Assembly: GCA_016946835.1 (NCBI GenBank) | Contig: JACVTC010000030.1 | Span: forward strand, 315,001 to 379,000 | Direction: 5' to 3' | DNA length: 64,000 nt | Source: Neocallimastix lanati (nom. inval.) | Lineage: Eukaryota > Neocallimastigomycota > Neocallimastigomycetes > Neocallimastigales > Neocallimastigaceae | In this document: in pieces, positions 41,701-52,412 of the stretch | How the letters are laid out: each line of letters starts with the position of its first letter | How positions within the stretch are numbered: position 1 is the stretch's first letter | Notes under the pieces: model-generated | Told to the model about the DNA's origin: nothing | The model's database searches: none | What the model saw: the letters and a program-made list of their open reading frames with translations, nothing else | Made by a program: the position numbers and the translations under genes

Positions 41701-42247
41701 AAAATATATAAAAATTTATTATCAAATTTTAATTAACAACTAATAACCATATTTAATTAATTATATAAAAAATACAAAAATCAACTATTAAACTAAAAAA
41801 TTAATACCTAATATAATTATTTTGAAGTTAAATAAATAAATAAATAAATTATATATTATACATAGCATAATAGAATTATTTACTTCTTGTTTTTTTTTTT
41901 TTTTTTTGAAAAAAAAATTACAATAATAACAATAAAAAAAATAAATTAGTGAACAATTTTAATAATATTAATTATAAATTTAAATATTTATTAAAAAAAA
42001 CTCAAATTATATACAAAACTTTATATCTTTTTTTTTTTTTAAATAATTTTTTATTTTTATTTTTTTTTTATTGATTTTCTATTTACATGCAAAATAAATA
42101 AATTATTTATCTAATTTTTTTTATAATAATATATTAAATAATAAATTGATAGTGGTATATTTTTAAATCATTTTTTTTTTATGATTTAATAATTAATATT
42201 AAAAAATATTCAAATTCATTAAATAAATCGTTAATAATCAATTATAT
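41701..42247. other. spacer and 3' flank of Hsp20 copy 12
   Basis: Matches 39,155-39,729 apart from a shorter poly(T). TATTTACA at 42,080-42,087. No gene. Confidence 0.65.
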
Positions 42248-42865
42248 TTATTGAACTTGAATAGTACGACGCTGATTCTTAGGTGGTTCAGCTTTAGGTA
42301 TTATAACTTGTAATGATCCATTCTCCATTTTAGCTTCGATCTTGTCAAGATCAGCTGTCTCAGGAATACTGAAAGATCTAGAGAATTTACCATACTCACA
42401 TTCCATCTTACTAATTTTCATATTAGGTGCCTTTTTATATTTATTTTCTCTTTCACCTGAAATTATTAAAATACTATCTTCAGATAATTCCATATGAATT
42501 TGTTCTTTAGTCATACCTGGTAAATCTAATTGAATATAGTAGTTTTTATTATCTTCACAAAGATTATTCTTTGGACGGAAATCTACTAATTTATAGACAT
42601 CTTTATCAAAAGCCTGAGACGATTGTCTTTTTGTAGCATTATTATTTAACTTTTGAGATGTTTTTCGAGAAGGTTTAGCGGATTGAGAAGTTGGATGATA
42701 AGCATAAGGAGGATAACCAAAGAAATAAGGATAACCAGAAACTAAAGGATGATTATAGTAATCATTATCATCACTTTTATCACTTTTATTATCATCTAAT
42801 ACCGAATTATTTAAGATTGAGCGATCGCTTTCCTTAATTGGATCATTTAAAAAGAATAAAGACAT
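42248..42865 (-). CDS. hsp20: small heat-shock protein Hsp20, copy 12
   Basis: 205 aa, intact. Variant state (35/39/60/65/86/106/147/184): D H S P F N P S; private PTSQSAKPSRKTSQKLNNNAT linker. Asn106 is shared with copy 9. The 3' flank is standard for the array but the 5' flank diverges within about 20 bp of the ATG (TTCAGAATGTC), marking the array edge. Only the TATA box is still recognisable upstream. It is divergent with copy 13, 1.13 kb between starts. Confidence 0.98.
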   Translation of the reverse strand: MSLFFLNDPIKESDRSILNNSVLDDNKSDKSDDNDYYNHPLVSGYPYFFGYPPYAYHPTSQSAKPSRKTSQKLNNNATKRQSSQAFDKDVYKLVDFRPKNNLCEDNKNYYIQLDLPGMTKEQIHMELSEDSILIISGERENKYKKAPNMKISKMECEYGKFSRSFSIPETADLDKIEAKMENGSLQVIIPKAEPPKNQRRTIQVQ

Positions 42866-43997
42866 TCTGAATTTATATTTTTTTTTTGTTTTAGTATTAA
42901 ATTGTTTCTTTTTTAAATTTTTTATCGTTTATTTGTTTGTTTGTTTATTATTTAATTTAATATAAATATATTTATATAATTAAAATTAACGTATTAAAAA
43001 AAAAAATTTTATTAAAGTAAAATTTTAGTGCTTTTATACTTTTTTTTTTTTTTTTTTTTTTTTAATTTTTTAATATGTATGTAATTTAAAATTTAATAAG
43101 AAATAATATATAATAAAAATTATTTATAAAATAGTATTATTAATTAGATAGAAAGCAATATTTAATTCATTATATTGAGAATTACATATTTCATTATAAT
43201 TTTCATTCTTTATAAAATTTTTCGACATAATTCTATGCAATCCCATATTTTTTTTTTTTCTACATATTTCTTCTACATATTTCTGGACCAAATTATTTTT
43301 ATGGAATTTTAAAAAAAAAAAAAAAAATAATAATAATTATAAAAATAATAAATTAAAAAAAAAAAAAAAATTTCAAAGTATATAAAACTTATAATAAATA
43401 AAGTTTTTATTGGCTAATTAATTTTAATATTTAGGTTAATATATTTAAATATATTTAGTCATATATATATTAATATATTATTAATATAATATAAATATAT
43501 AAAAAAAATTTTTTTTCTAGTTTCTTCTAATTTTTTTTTTTTTTTTATATTTTTTAATCTTTAAAAGAAATTGTGAAGGAAATTCTTTAATTATTGGAGA
43601 AGAAGAAAATAATAATAAGTATAATAAATCTTTATTATTAAAAAATTATAATAATTAAAATTGTATTGAATTTTTAGAATTCAATATAAAAATGTCATTA
43701 AAAGACTTTAAAAAAAAAATAAGATAAATTTAATTATAAATTTAATTATATTAATTTTAAATAATTATTAATTAAAAATAACTTTAAATAATAAAAAAAC
43801 AATAAAAAAAAAAAAAAAAAAAAAAAGAGATATTAAAATAAATAAATACTTTAAATTAAAAAAAAAAATAAAATAAAATAAACAATAAAATAATAAAAAT
43901 AAATAAAAATAAAATATAATAAAATAATTTTATTAAACAAATAATCAAAACAAATTTAAATTAAAAATAATATACAAAGTTAAAAAAAAAAAAAAAA
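42866..43997. other. intergenic region between divergent copies 12 and 13
   Basis: TTTG tetramer repeats, poly(T) near 43,040-43,062, poly(A) near 43,803-43,825 and 43,983-43,997. Apart from the copy 12 TATA box, none of the array's upstream blocks (HSE-like element, TACGTAATACATT) is recognised. Confidence 0.55.
43031..43038 (-). promoter_or_regulatory. TATA box of Hsp20 copy 12
   Basis: TATAAAAGC on the minus strand, about 166 bp before the ATG, kept although the surrounding sequence no longer matches the array. This selective retention supports TATAAAAGC as the core promoter. Confidence 0.5.
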
Positions 43998-44777
43998 ATG
44001 TCTTTCTTCTTTTACGACGAACCAATTAAGGAAAGTGACCGCTCAATTTTAAATAATTCAGTAGTTGATGAATCAGAAAAAGATAATGAAAATGAAAATA
44101 CTTATTATGTAAATCCTTATCTTTCTGGTTATCCCTTTTATTACGGTTATCCACCATTCTTTTATAGCTATCCATTAACTTCAAATTCGGAATCTGATAC
44201 GGAGTCTAGAAATAAAACTTCAGAAACTGTAAAACCAGTTACCGAATCCAAACCTGTTAAATCTGCAGTTCCAGCTCCGGTACCAACTCCAATGGCAACG
44301 GCAGTTCCAGCTCCAGTACCAACTCCAGTACCAACTCCAGTTCCAGCTGCTATTCCACATCCAAAGGCACAAGCTAAATCAGCATCAAGAAAACGTTCCA
44401 CTCGTCACGATAAAGATGTCTATAAGTTAGTAGATTTCCGTCCAAATAATGACCTCTGTGAAGATGAAAACAATTACTATATTCAATTAGACTTACCAGG
44501 TATGAGTAAGGAACAAATTCATATGGAATTATCTGAAGATAGAATATTAAAAATATCTGGAAAGAGACAAAACAAATATAAGTCACCAGAGATGAAGAAT
44601 AATTTAAAGATTAGTAAGATGGATTGCCAATATGGTAAATTCTCAAGAGCCTTTAATATTCATGAAACTGCAAATCTTGATAAAATCCAAGCTAAAATGG
44701 AAAATGGTGTGTTATTAGTTACAATTCCAAAGGTCGTGCCACCAAAAACTCAACATCGTACTATTCAAGTTCAATAA
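43998..44777 (+). CDS. hsp20: small heat-shock protein Hsp20, copy 13 (Pro-rich linker variant)
   Basis: 259 aa. The N-terminus MSFFFYDEPIKESDRSILNN and GYPFYYGYPPFFY keep the family pattern; the linker is expanded, with a Pro/Ala/Val/Thr tract at residues 91-121 made of PAPVPTP repeats; basic RKRSTRH at 131-137; crystallin domain about 140-245 with KNNLKISKMDCQYGKFSRAF and AKMENGVLLVTIPK; tail TIQVQ. The central loop is two residues longer than in copies 2-12. It lacks the GCGATCGC octamer and the 3' TGTAAATA element, resembling copy 1 in being an old, unconverted member. The Pro-rich tract is encoded by a CCAGTACCAACT-type tandem repeat and may be length-polymorphic. Confidence 0.97.
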   Translation: MSFFFYDEPIKESDRSILNNSVVDESEKDNENENTYYVNPYLSGYPFYYGYPPFFYSYPLTSNSESDTESRNKTSETVKPVTESKPVKSAVPAPVPTPMATAVPAPVPTPVPTPVPAAIPHPKAQAKSASRKRSTRHDKDVYKLVDFRPNNDLCEDENNYYIQLDLPGMSKEQIHMELSEDRILKISGKRQNKYKSPEMKNNLKISKMDCQYGKFSRAFNIHETANLDKIQAKMENGVLLVTIPKVVPPKTQHRTIQVQ

Positions 44778-44840
44778 AAATAAAATCGACAAATCTTCTA
44801 ACGAATTATTTATTGAATTTTTGAATACACAAAAAAATAA

Positions 44841-44872
<32 letters not shown>

Positions 44873-45261
44873 TAAATAAATAAATAAAATAAAATAAAAT
44901 AAGATAAAAATAAGATAATAATTATATATGAACTTTTTCTCAAATAGCAATATTAAAATATTAAAAAAAAAGGTCACATATATAATTATTATAAATATTT
45001 ATATAATATAATATTAGATAAGTAAATATTAAAACGTTAAAACTAACTAGTTTATCTATCTATACCGTTTTCATATTTATTTTAATTTTTTTTTTGTATT
45101 CTTAAAAAAAAAATATATCGGTAGTAATATTTAAGAATATATAATGTAAATAAAATTAACTTCATATATTATTTAAAATAAGACAATCTATTAAAAAAAA
45201 TATTTATTTTGTAAATTATAAATTAAAATTTAAGTAATAATATTAACAAAAAAAAAATTTG

Positions 45262-45298
<37 letters not shown>

Positions 45299-45474
45299 AA
45301 AAAATTAAATAAATAAATAAAATCATTATATTAAATATATAAAAAAAAAAATATGTTTAAAATTTTATATATTCTGTTGAATTTATTATTATAAATATTT
45401 TAATATTTTAATATTTTAATATTTTAATATTTTAATATTTAAATATTTTATTATTATATAATTTTATTTATTTT
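44778..45474. other. A/T-rich region downstream of copy 13
   Basis: Poly(A) tracts (about 44,849-44,871 and 45,259-45,296) and a TTTTAATA repeat near 45,398-45,440. No gene. Confidence 0.6.
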
Positions 45475-45960
45475 ATTCCCGATTAGGGGTGTACTCGATT
45501 TATGTATAATAAATTGACTACAAGGGGAATCAACTTTACTACTATTTTGCACCAGTACTGTGGATCTACTTTATAAGAGTAAAGTTATATTTTATGTTAA
45601 TTAATAACATTATGCGCTATGGTAATGTTGTTAGTAAAATATTTTTTTTATCTGGTGATCATTCACTTCGGAGTATAATGGTGCATTTTTAGAACATTGT
45701 TAAATAAGTTACACCCAAGAATAAGTAATATATTTTCATTATATTTCTATTATCATGTCGTATTATTATTCTCATGTATGAATCTATTGTATTCCATTGT
45801 ATTTCAACTCTATATTTCATGTATCCTGTGTTGTAAGAGATTGATTCCACTCTAAAATCTTGTAGTAATTTATATAATTCCTTACTAATTTTGTGCCATT
45901 ATATTTCATCAATTCAATCTTAGTCATTAAATACTTTAATGATATTCAAATTAGATAATC
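45475..45960. other. unidentified higher-complexity segment
   Basis: A stretch of clearly less biased composition (GATTAGGGGTGTACTCGATT, CACCAGTACTGTGGATCTAC, CACTTCGGAGTATAATGG) without an open frame above about 40 codons. No terminal repeats or tRNA-like boxes were found. It is likely a decayed mobile element or gene. Confidence 0.35.
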
Positions 45961-46689
45961 TACAGAAAAAAAAAAAAAAAAAGCGCTAAATCAAATTATT
46001 TTTCAATCATTCACCAAGCTACTAATTATCAAAATTATTTACACCAAAAAAAAAGATATAAAATTATTACAATTCTCATTATACTCAAGACTTTATAATA
46101 AAAACTGACTTTTATTTTTTATTTTTTTTTTTTCTTTTTAGTTTATTATTTTTTAGTTTTTTTTTTTTTTAGTTTATTTTTTTTTAGTTTTTTTTTATTA
46201 CTATTATGGAAATCCAATAAATCCAATATATAAAAAATAAAAATTTCATTCCAATCTAAGAGGTTCAAGATGCCACGGTATTTCAATGGAGAGAATACGA
46301 AACTACTCTTTATCCGGGGACTTCGATCATGGACAGAAATCAAAATGAGAAGACATTTAAAGAAAATTATGAAAGAATTTAAATATTAAGGTTTTATCAG
46401 TTAAATGTTTTACTAATTTTAATGATGTATTCTTTAAAAATTAAAATAGTAGGTAATGAAGAAGAAATAGCATCTATTACTGAATGTATTATTAATAGTT
46501 TAAAAGGTTCTTTCAATTAACTTTATTAATTGTAGCAATAGGAATCATAAATATAGTTTTTTTCTTCTCTCAAAAAGGAAACATTTTGCCTTTATCAGAA
46601 AAAGTTAATTCATCATATAATTATATAATATCAACTTAATTTATCACTACTTCAATCTCAAATACAAGTTCAAGTCGAAATTCAACCTC
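45961..46689. other. mixed remnants upstream of the LINE pseudogene
   Basis: Poly(A), then TTTTTAG repeats, then 46,250-46,520 of more complex sequence with short protein-like runs in different frames (plus-strand IKIVGNEEEIASITECIINS before TAA; minus-strand ISVHDRSPRIKSSFVFSPLK). No family recognised; probably decayed coding DNA. Confidence 0.35.
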
Positions 46690-46733
46690 TTTTTTGCAGA
46701 TGATATTGTTCTATGCGCACCGTCAAGAACAAA

Positions 46734-46764
<31 letters not shown>

Positions 46765-47905
46765 TGCTTAAGAAGGTAAATGAATGGGCTAAATTTAATA
46801 TGATGAATTTTGGAATTAACAAGTGTGCAACGATGATGATTCGACCAGACACACCTCTTTTTTATTCAAAATAAAAGAGATCCTACATTTTCATCTTGCT
46901 GGTCAAGCAATCCTAATAATAAATACATGTTATACCTATTTTAGGTATACCATTTGATAAAAGCTTATCGATGAACCCTATTATTAAATTACTTAACTCT
47001 AAAGTTACTAAAGCTCTCTTTTCTGTTAATAAATTTCTTTCAAATTTCCAAAAAATTCCTATTCCATTTAAGAAAGATTATAATTAACTCCTACGTGCTT
47101 AAGTAAAGTCTCTTACTTTGTACCTTTACTTGGTTCTAAATAAAGCGAGAACAAATAATACTCAGAAATTAATTAATAAAGGATTAAGAAGGATTGCATG
47201 TTTACACAAATCCAAATCATTTTATTACTGTATATATTTCTATTTATTTTCTATTTCAAAAGATTTAAATATTCGTCCATTGTCAGCAAAGTGTGCTTTG
47301 TGCTTTATCTCAAGTCAAATGTTTTAAAAAATGGAAAGTTTCAAATTGTTTTATTTCCTATTTAATCAATAATCTTCCAAAATCATGAAAATATCCATAT
47401 ATGAAAGAAAGTAGAACTCTTAAACGTAAACTAGAGAAAAAAAGGTAGTAACGATAAAAAAAAAAAATCAAGGATTTTTATTGGAAAAGGGAAAAGAGAT
47501 ATGAAAATCAATTCTAAAAAAAAAAAAAAGTTGAATTTCATGACAAAACCAGATTTAAAGAAACATTCCGATTTTATAAAACTTTTTTATGATTATCTTG
47601 ATCATAATTTCGTATCTTAAAATTATGAGTAATATTGTGAAGTTAAAAAATAATTATTATATTATACTACAGAATAATATAATGACGCCCTTGTGAAGTC
47701 TTACAGATATTCATTAAATGAAACTAGAATACATTAGACCATTGTTTTATTTTATTTTATTTTTTTTTTTTTTTTTGTGTTTTTTTTTTTTTTGTTTGTT
47801 TTTTTAATTTTTTTATCTTTTTTTTTTTTTTTTTATTTATTTATTTAATTAATAAAGATGAAATAAAATTTGCTGCCGTTAAAAAAAAAATAAAAAAAAA
47901 AAAAA
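46690..47905 (+). pseudogene. decayed LINE copy: RT FADD box to 3' end
   Basis: Starts with NLFFADDIVLCAPSRTK, the FADD catalytic box of non-LTR reverse transcriptase, then (after a poly(A) expansion) LKKVNEWAKFNMMNFGINKC and ATMMIRPDTPLF, then in shifting frames TKALFSVNKFLSNFQ, IINSYVLK, FVPLLGSK, the INKGLRRIACLHKSKSF region and SAKCAL, parallel to the LINE at 17-18 kb. The zinc-knuckle and FLLGGR parts are deleted, then the 3' tail resumes (CCCTTGTGAAGTCTTACAG near 47,687, ATGAAACTAGAATACATTAG, AATAAAGATGAAATAAAATT, TGCTGCCGTT, poly(A)). Stops and frameshifts are numerous. The 69-codon frame at 47,118 is part of this. Confidence 0.85.
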
Positions 47906-48009
47906 ATTATTTTATTATTTTATTATTTTTATTATTTTTATTATTTTTATTATTTTTATTATTTTATTTATTTTATTTGTTTTATTATTTTATTTATTTT
48001 ATTATTTTT
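47906..48009. repeat. TTATTTTTA array
   Basis: Interrupted TTATTTT/TTATTTTTA repeats following the LINE poly(A). Confidence 0.8.
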
Positions 48010-48260
48010 ATTTATTTTATTATTTTATTCCAGGTTCATGGAGGGTTGATGGAAAAGGAATAGCCTATATCAGGTGTACTAATTACAGCTTTCTTGTCAT
48101 TCTGATGATAAAGGATGGTTAATCCTTTCTTTAAGTGGCTCCTAGTACGAAGAGAGAGAAAATTATGGAATATTGGAAGACTGTAGAAAGTGAACCTGAT
48201 GATTTATATTGTTTTTAAACTAGATATGTAACTAGATATGTAATAACATTGGAGTTATTT
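48010..48260. other. unidentified higher-complexity segment
   Basis: GTTCATGGAGGGTTGATGGA, GGCTCCTAGTACGAAGAGAG and related sequence. It has protein-like fragments (MEYWKTVESEPDDLYC) and a 13-base match to the sarcin-ricin region of bacterial-type large rRNA, but neither extends. Left unassigned. Confidence 0.3.
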
Positions 48261-48427
48261 TAATTTAAATAATTATCTACTACAGAATAAAAAAAAAAAA
48301 GAGAAAAAGAAAAAACTTCATATTATTTTAATTTTTTTTTTTTTTTTTTTAATTTTTCAATATTTATTTTTTTTTTTTTAATATTTAATTTTTCAATATT
48401 TATTTTATATATATATATATATTTATA

Positions 48428-48459
<32 letters not shown>

Positions 48460-48715
48460 AGTATTTAATATTTTAGTTTATATTAGTTTTATTTTTTTTT
48501 ATCAATTTGTAATTTATAGTTCATTATGGAAAAGATTATTTCACCCCTGGGGGAGGGGGTTCTCGCTGTTATGAAACATTTATTGACAACACAAAGTTGA
48601 TTTTTTTTTTTTTTTTTTTTTGGAAAGATTCTGAGAGCATTTTAGGAAATTTGGGAAGTCCAAAGCAAAGGCAATAAGAAATGAGAAATATTAATCTAAG
48701 GATAAGGAATTAGTG

Positions 48716-48751
<36 letters not shown>

Positions 48752-48759
48752 AGTGAGGC
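48261..48759. other. poly(T)-rich region with a GC-richer patch
   Basis: Several poly(T) runs; 48,526-48,600 holds GATTATTTCACCC, which also occurs in the SINE body near 30,640, then GGGGGAGGGGGTTCTCGC and a poly(T) of about 22. This could be a SINE-related fragment with its own T tail, but the match is too short to call. Confidence 0.35.
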
Positions 48760-49120
<361 letters not shown>

Positions 49121-49152
<32 letters not shown>

Positions 49153-49353
49153 TGATTATTGTACTATTTTTTTTTTTTTTTTAAAACTATAATAATCAAA
49201 AAAGTTTAACCTCAGTCAGAGAGAGAGAAAGAGAGAGAAGGGGGGAGAGAGCTTACGAATGACTGGGATAGTGATGGTAACATTTTTATTCAATTATATA
49301 TAATTTTATCCGTTTAATCATAAATATAAAATATTATGAAAAAAAAATAATAA

Positions 49354-49433
<80 letters not shown>

Positions 49434-49505
49434 TAATAATAAATAAATATATATATAAATAAATAAAAATAAATAAACAATGAAAGAAAATAAAAACATT
49501 TAAAA

Positions 49506-49546
<41 letters not shown>

Positions 49547-50001
49547 TGATCTTTATTTTATTAGTAATTAATAGTTATTAATATTTGTTACCATTAATAC
49601 CAGTTATTATTAGTATTAGTTTCTATTAATATTGATTATTATTAGTAAATACCAGTTTTTTACTAATTTAGTTATTATTATTAAATATGAAATTTATTTA
49701 CTTTTTTTTTTTTTTTTTTTTTTTATTTAAATTTATTATTTAAATTAGATTATATATTTATGAATTTATTTAAAATTTTTTTTTTTTTTTTTTTTATTTT
49801 TATTTTTATTTTTAACTTTTAATTTATTTTATTATTATACTTTATTATTATTTTAAATGGTTATAATGTTATTGGTTTATGAATTAAAAAAAAAATGTTA
49901 TTAAATAATGATTTAAAAAAATAAAAATAAATAAATAAATAAAAATAAAAATAAAAATAAAACAAAATAAAATAAAAAAATTTTTATTTATTTATTTAAT
50001 T

Positions 50002-50037
<36 letters not shown>

Positions 50038-50232
50038 TTTTTTTTTTTATTATTATTATTATTTTTTATTTTATTTTTTATTTTAAATTTTTAAATATTA
50101 AAATTTTAAATATATTTTAAAGATTTATATATTTTAAATGTTTATTATATTAAAGATTTATTTATTTATTTAGTTATTTATTTTAAAGATTTATTATTTA
50201 TTTATTTATTTATTTTATTTTATTTTATTTAT
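49121..50232. other. low-complexity region downstream of the membrane-protein gene
   Basis: Poly(A) of about 30 near 49,117-49,150; a short inverted repeat TTGATTATT/AATAATCAA around poly(T) (49,153-49,201); a purine-only GAGAGAGAAAGAGAGAGAAG run at 49,219-49,253; an AAT/ATA array at 49,349-49,440; long poly(T) and TTTA arrays to 50,230. No gene. Confidence 0.65.
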
Positions 50233-52412
50233 TTATTTATATTTAAAAAGTGTGGCATTATTATTACTTATGGTATTGAGGGAGAGAGCTTCCTGTGCAT
50301 CCAAATAAAAATTATTTTTATCTAATTCATCTCTTAAAGATAATTCTGATTCGGAATAGACACTTCGTGATATTGAAATTTGTTTTGTATGAACTGGTTT
50401 TTTCAATTTAATCATTTTTGGTTGTGAATTTTTATTTATGGAGGAAGAGGAGGCTACCTTTGGTATGTTAATAATAGAGACAGAGGAGGATTGCTTTTTA
50501 TGATGATTTAATAAATTTTTTACATTGGTATTGGAACTATTATTATTATTACTACTACTGATACCATTACCATTATTATTATTATTATTTTCTTTAGTAT
50601 TAAATGATTTGTCAAAATTATAATCCTTTGATATTATATTTCCTGAGATGGAGGCACGTGTATTACCTCCATTACCATTACCATTATCATTATTATTTAA
50701 GAGTATGGAACTTGTATCACTAGAATAAGAATTAGCAAATAAAGTTTTAATATTTTGTGAGAGACCTGTCAATGATGGATCTTTAGTGGATAAGGTTTTT
50801 ATAGAATAATTATAGGTAGAATTTTTCTTTGTTGTTAATGATAGTAAATGATTACTTTTTTCATTCAAGGTAGAATCTCCTTGACCATTATTTATACTGG
50901 TATTGGTGGTGGTATTATTATTCGTAGTAGTTGTAGTATTATTAGTATTGGTATTAGTATTGTTATTATTATTATGGGTATGGGTATTTGCATTATTATT
51001 CACACTAGTACTAGTACAAAGTGTAGATATTGAATGTACGGAAGGAGCTTTTGAACTAATACTTTTTCTATATGATTTTCTTATATTAGAAGTATTAAGA
51101 CTGGAACTATTTTTCATATATTTAGAATTATCTAAATTATCTTGAGCAATCGTAATACTAGATAAATTATAATTATTTGGAAAAAGGGAGGCACTTAAAC
51201 GGGTATTATTGATATAACTTAAATTTTCACTATGAACGGATTTTGATCGTGAACGTGATCGTGATCTTGATTGGGAATTTCCATTCATATTACTAAGAGC
51301 ATATAATAATTCCTTTTCATTATCACTTCTTCTCTTACATATAAATAGTATGATAGCTACCAATACCAATATGATAATCGTTAATCCATATAAAAGTGAA
51401 CTACTATATTTTGCATTTTCATCTCTATAATAAAAATCTGACATACCGGGTTCATATTGTATTGATTCTTGATTATTTGAAGAAGTATTATTTAATTGTG
51501 AATATAAAGGTATATTTAACTATTTTTTTTTTTTTTTTTTAATTTATTAATATTAAATATTATTATTAAAATAAATAAATAAATATTAAATATTAAATAT
51601 TAAATATTAAATAATTATTATTATTATTATTATTAGTAAATAGAGCATTTTATTGTTATTATTATTTTTTTTTTTTTTTATAATGTTTAAATTTTATAAA
51701 TTTTTATTTATTTATTTATTTTATATCTAATTTTTTATTTTTATTTTTTTATAATTATTTATTTATTTTTATTATATAATTTTTTCTTATGTTTATAGAA
51801 TTTTTTTTTTATTTTATTTATTAATTAAATAAATCATATTTTATATATAAAAAAATATATATATAAAATTTTTAAATTATAATTACAATAATAAATTTTC
51901 GAAACAAAAAAAAAAAAAAAACTTACTTTTTCAGATACTTTATTATAATAGGAAAATATATAATCACTATTATTAATACCACTATAACGATGACAAACTT
52001 CCTTCTTTTCTATATTATTGTCTTCCTCTATATCATATGTAGAAATATTATATAGACAATTTTCATCAATTTGACACTGATAATTACACTCTTCAGGACT
52101 ACTAAGTGACTTTATAGGATTGACACCAGCAGAATTAAAAGGTAAACTATAACTATACACTATAGTTTCTCCTTTTTGCCATTGAAATAAGTTACTACTA
52201 GGTAATAAACGATAGTACCGACAATCCTTTTTAGACTTTTGATATTGAATAAAAATACATTCTTTATTTTCTACACAAACAGTTTTACAATTTTCAAAAG
52301 TTTTATTCTCCACATTTCCAATTTCATATTTTTTATGTAAAGTATCGTCTGGAGAAATAACGAGCTTCCCGTCAACATCAGTAAAATGATCAATTATTAC
52401 GTTATCTTCCAT
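50233..52412 (-). CDS. two-exon single-pass membrane protein with Cys-rich (PAN/apple-like) ectodomain
   Basis: Exon 1 is 52,412-51,927 (162 codons), the intron 51,926-51,520, exon 2 51,519-50,233; both junctions are phase 0 and give a 590-residue protein. Donor GTAAGT after ...NKVSEK; acceptor ...AATAG before LNIPLYSQLNNTSSNN. Residues about 38-160 hold two Cys clusters, ENCKTVCVENKECIF...CRYYR and EECNYQCQIDENCLYN...CHRYS, resembling PAN/apple carbohydrate- or protein-binding folds. A hydrophobic helix LLYGLTIIILVLVAIILFIC at about 204-223 is followed by KRR and an Arg/Ser run. The remaining roughly 360 residues are Ser/Asn/Thr-rich and probably a disordered cytoplasmic tail with AAT-type expansions. 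No signal peptide is seen at the chosen ATG, so a further upstream exon may exist. Probably a surface receptor or adhesion protein; function not assigned. Confidence 0.78.
51520..51926 (-). other. spliceosomal intron (407 nt)
   Basis: GTAAGT at 51,926-51,921 and TAG ending at 51,520. The interior is almost pure A/T with a poly(T) and TTTA arrays. Retention would add a 30-residue hydrophobic Phe/Tyr/Ile tail and stop at 51,834. Removing it restores one continuous frame, which is the main argument for it. Confidence 0.8.

Noticed and set aside
44168-44401. GTGVGTGAGT-rich minus-strand frame in Hsp20 copy 13
   Set aside because: Antisense of the Pro/Val/Thr repeat linker.
48120-48160. Possible large-subunit rRNA fragment (GGCTCCTAGTACGA resembles the sarcin-ricin loop region)
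   Set aside because: Only about 13 bases match; the following bases and upstream helices do not, and anaerobic fungi are not known to keep a mitochondrial genome.
49219-49253. Purine-only GA run as a regulatory GAGA site or triplex former
   Set aside because: Isolated, no neighbouring gene promoter, and not repeated elsewhere in the window.
50848-51145. Plus-strand frames rich in Val/Ile/Gly opposite the membrane-protein gene
   Set aside because: Antisense of its Asn/Thr-rich tail; low complexity only.
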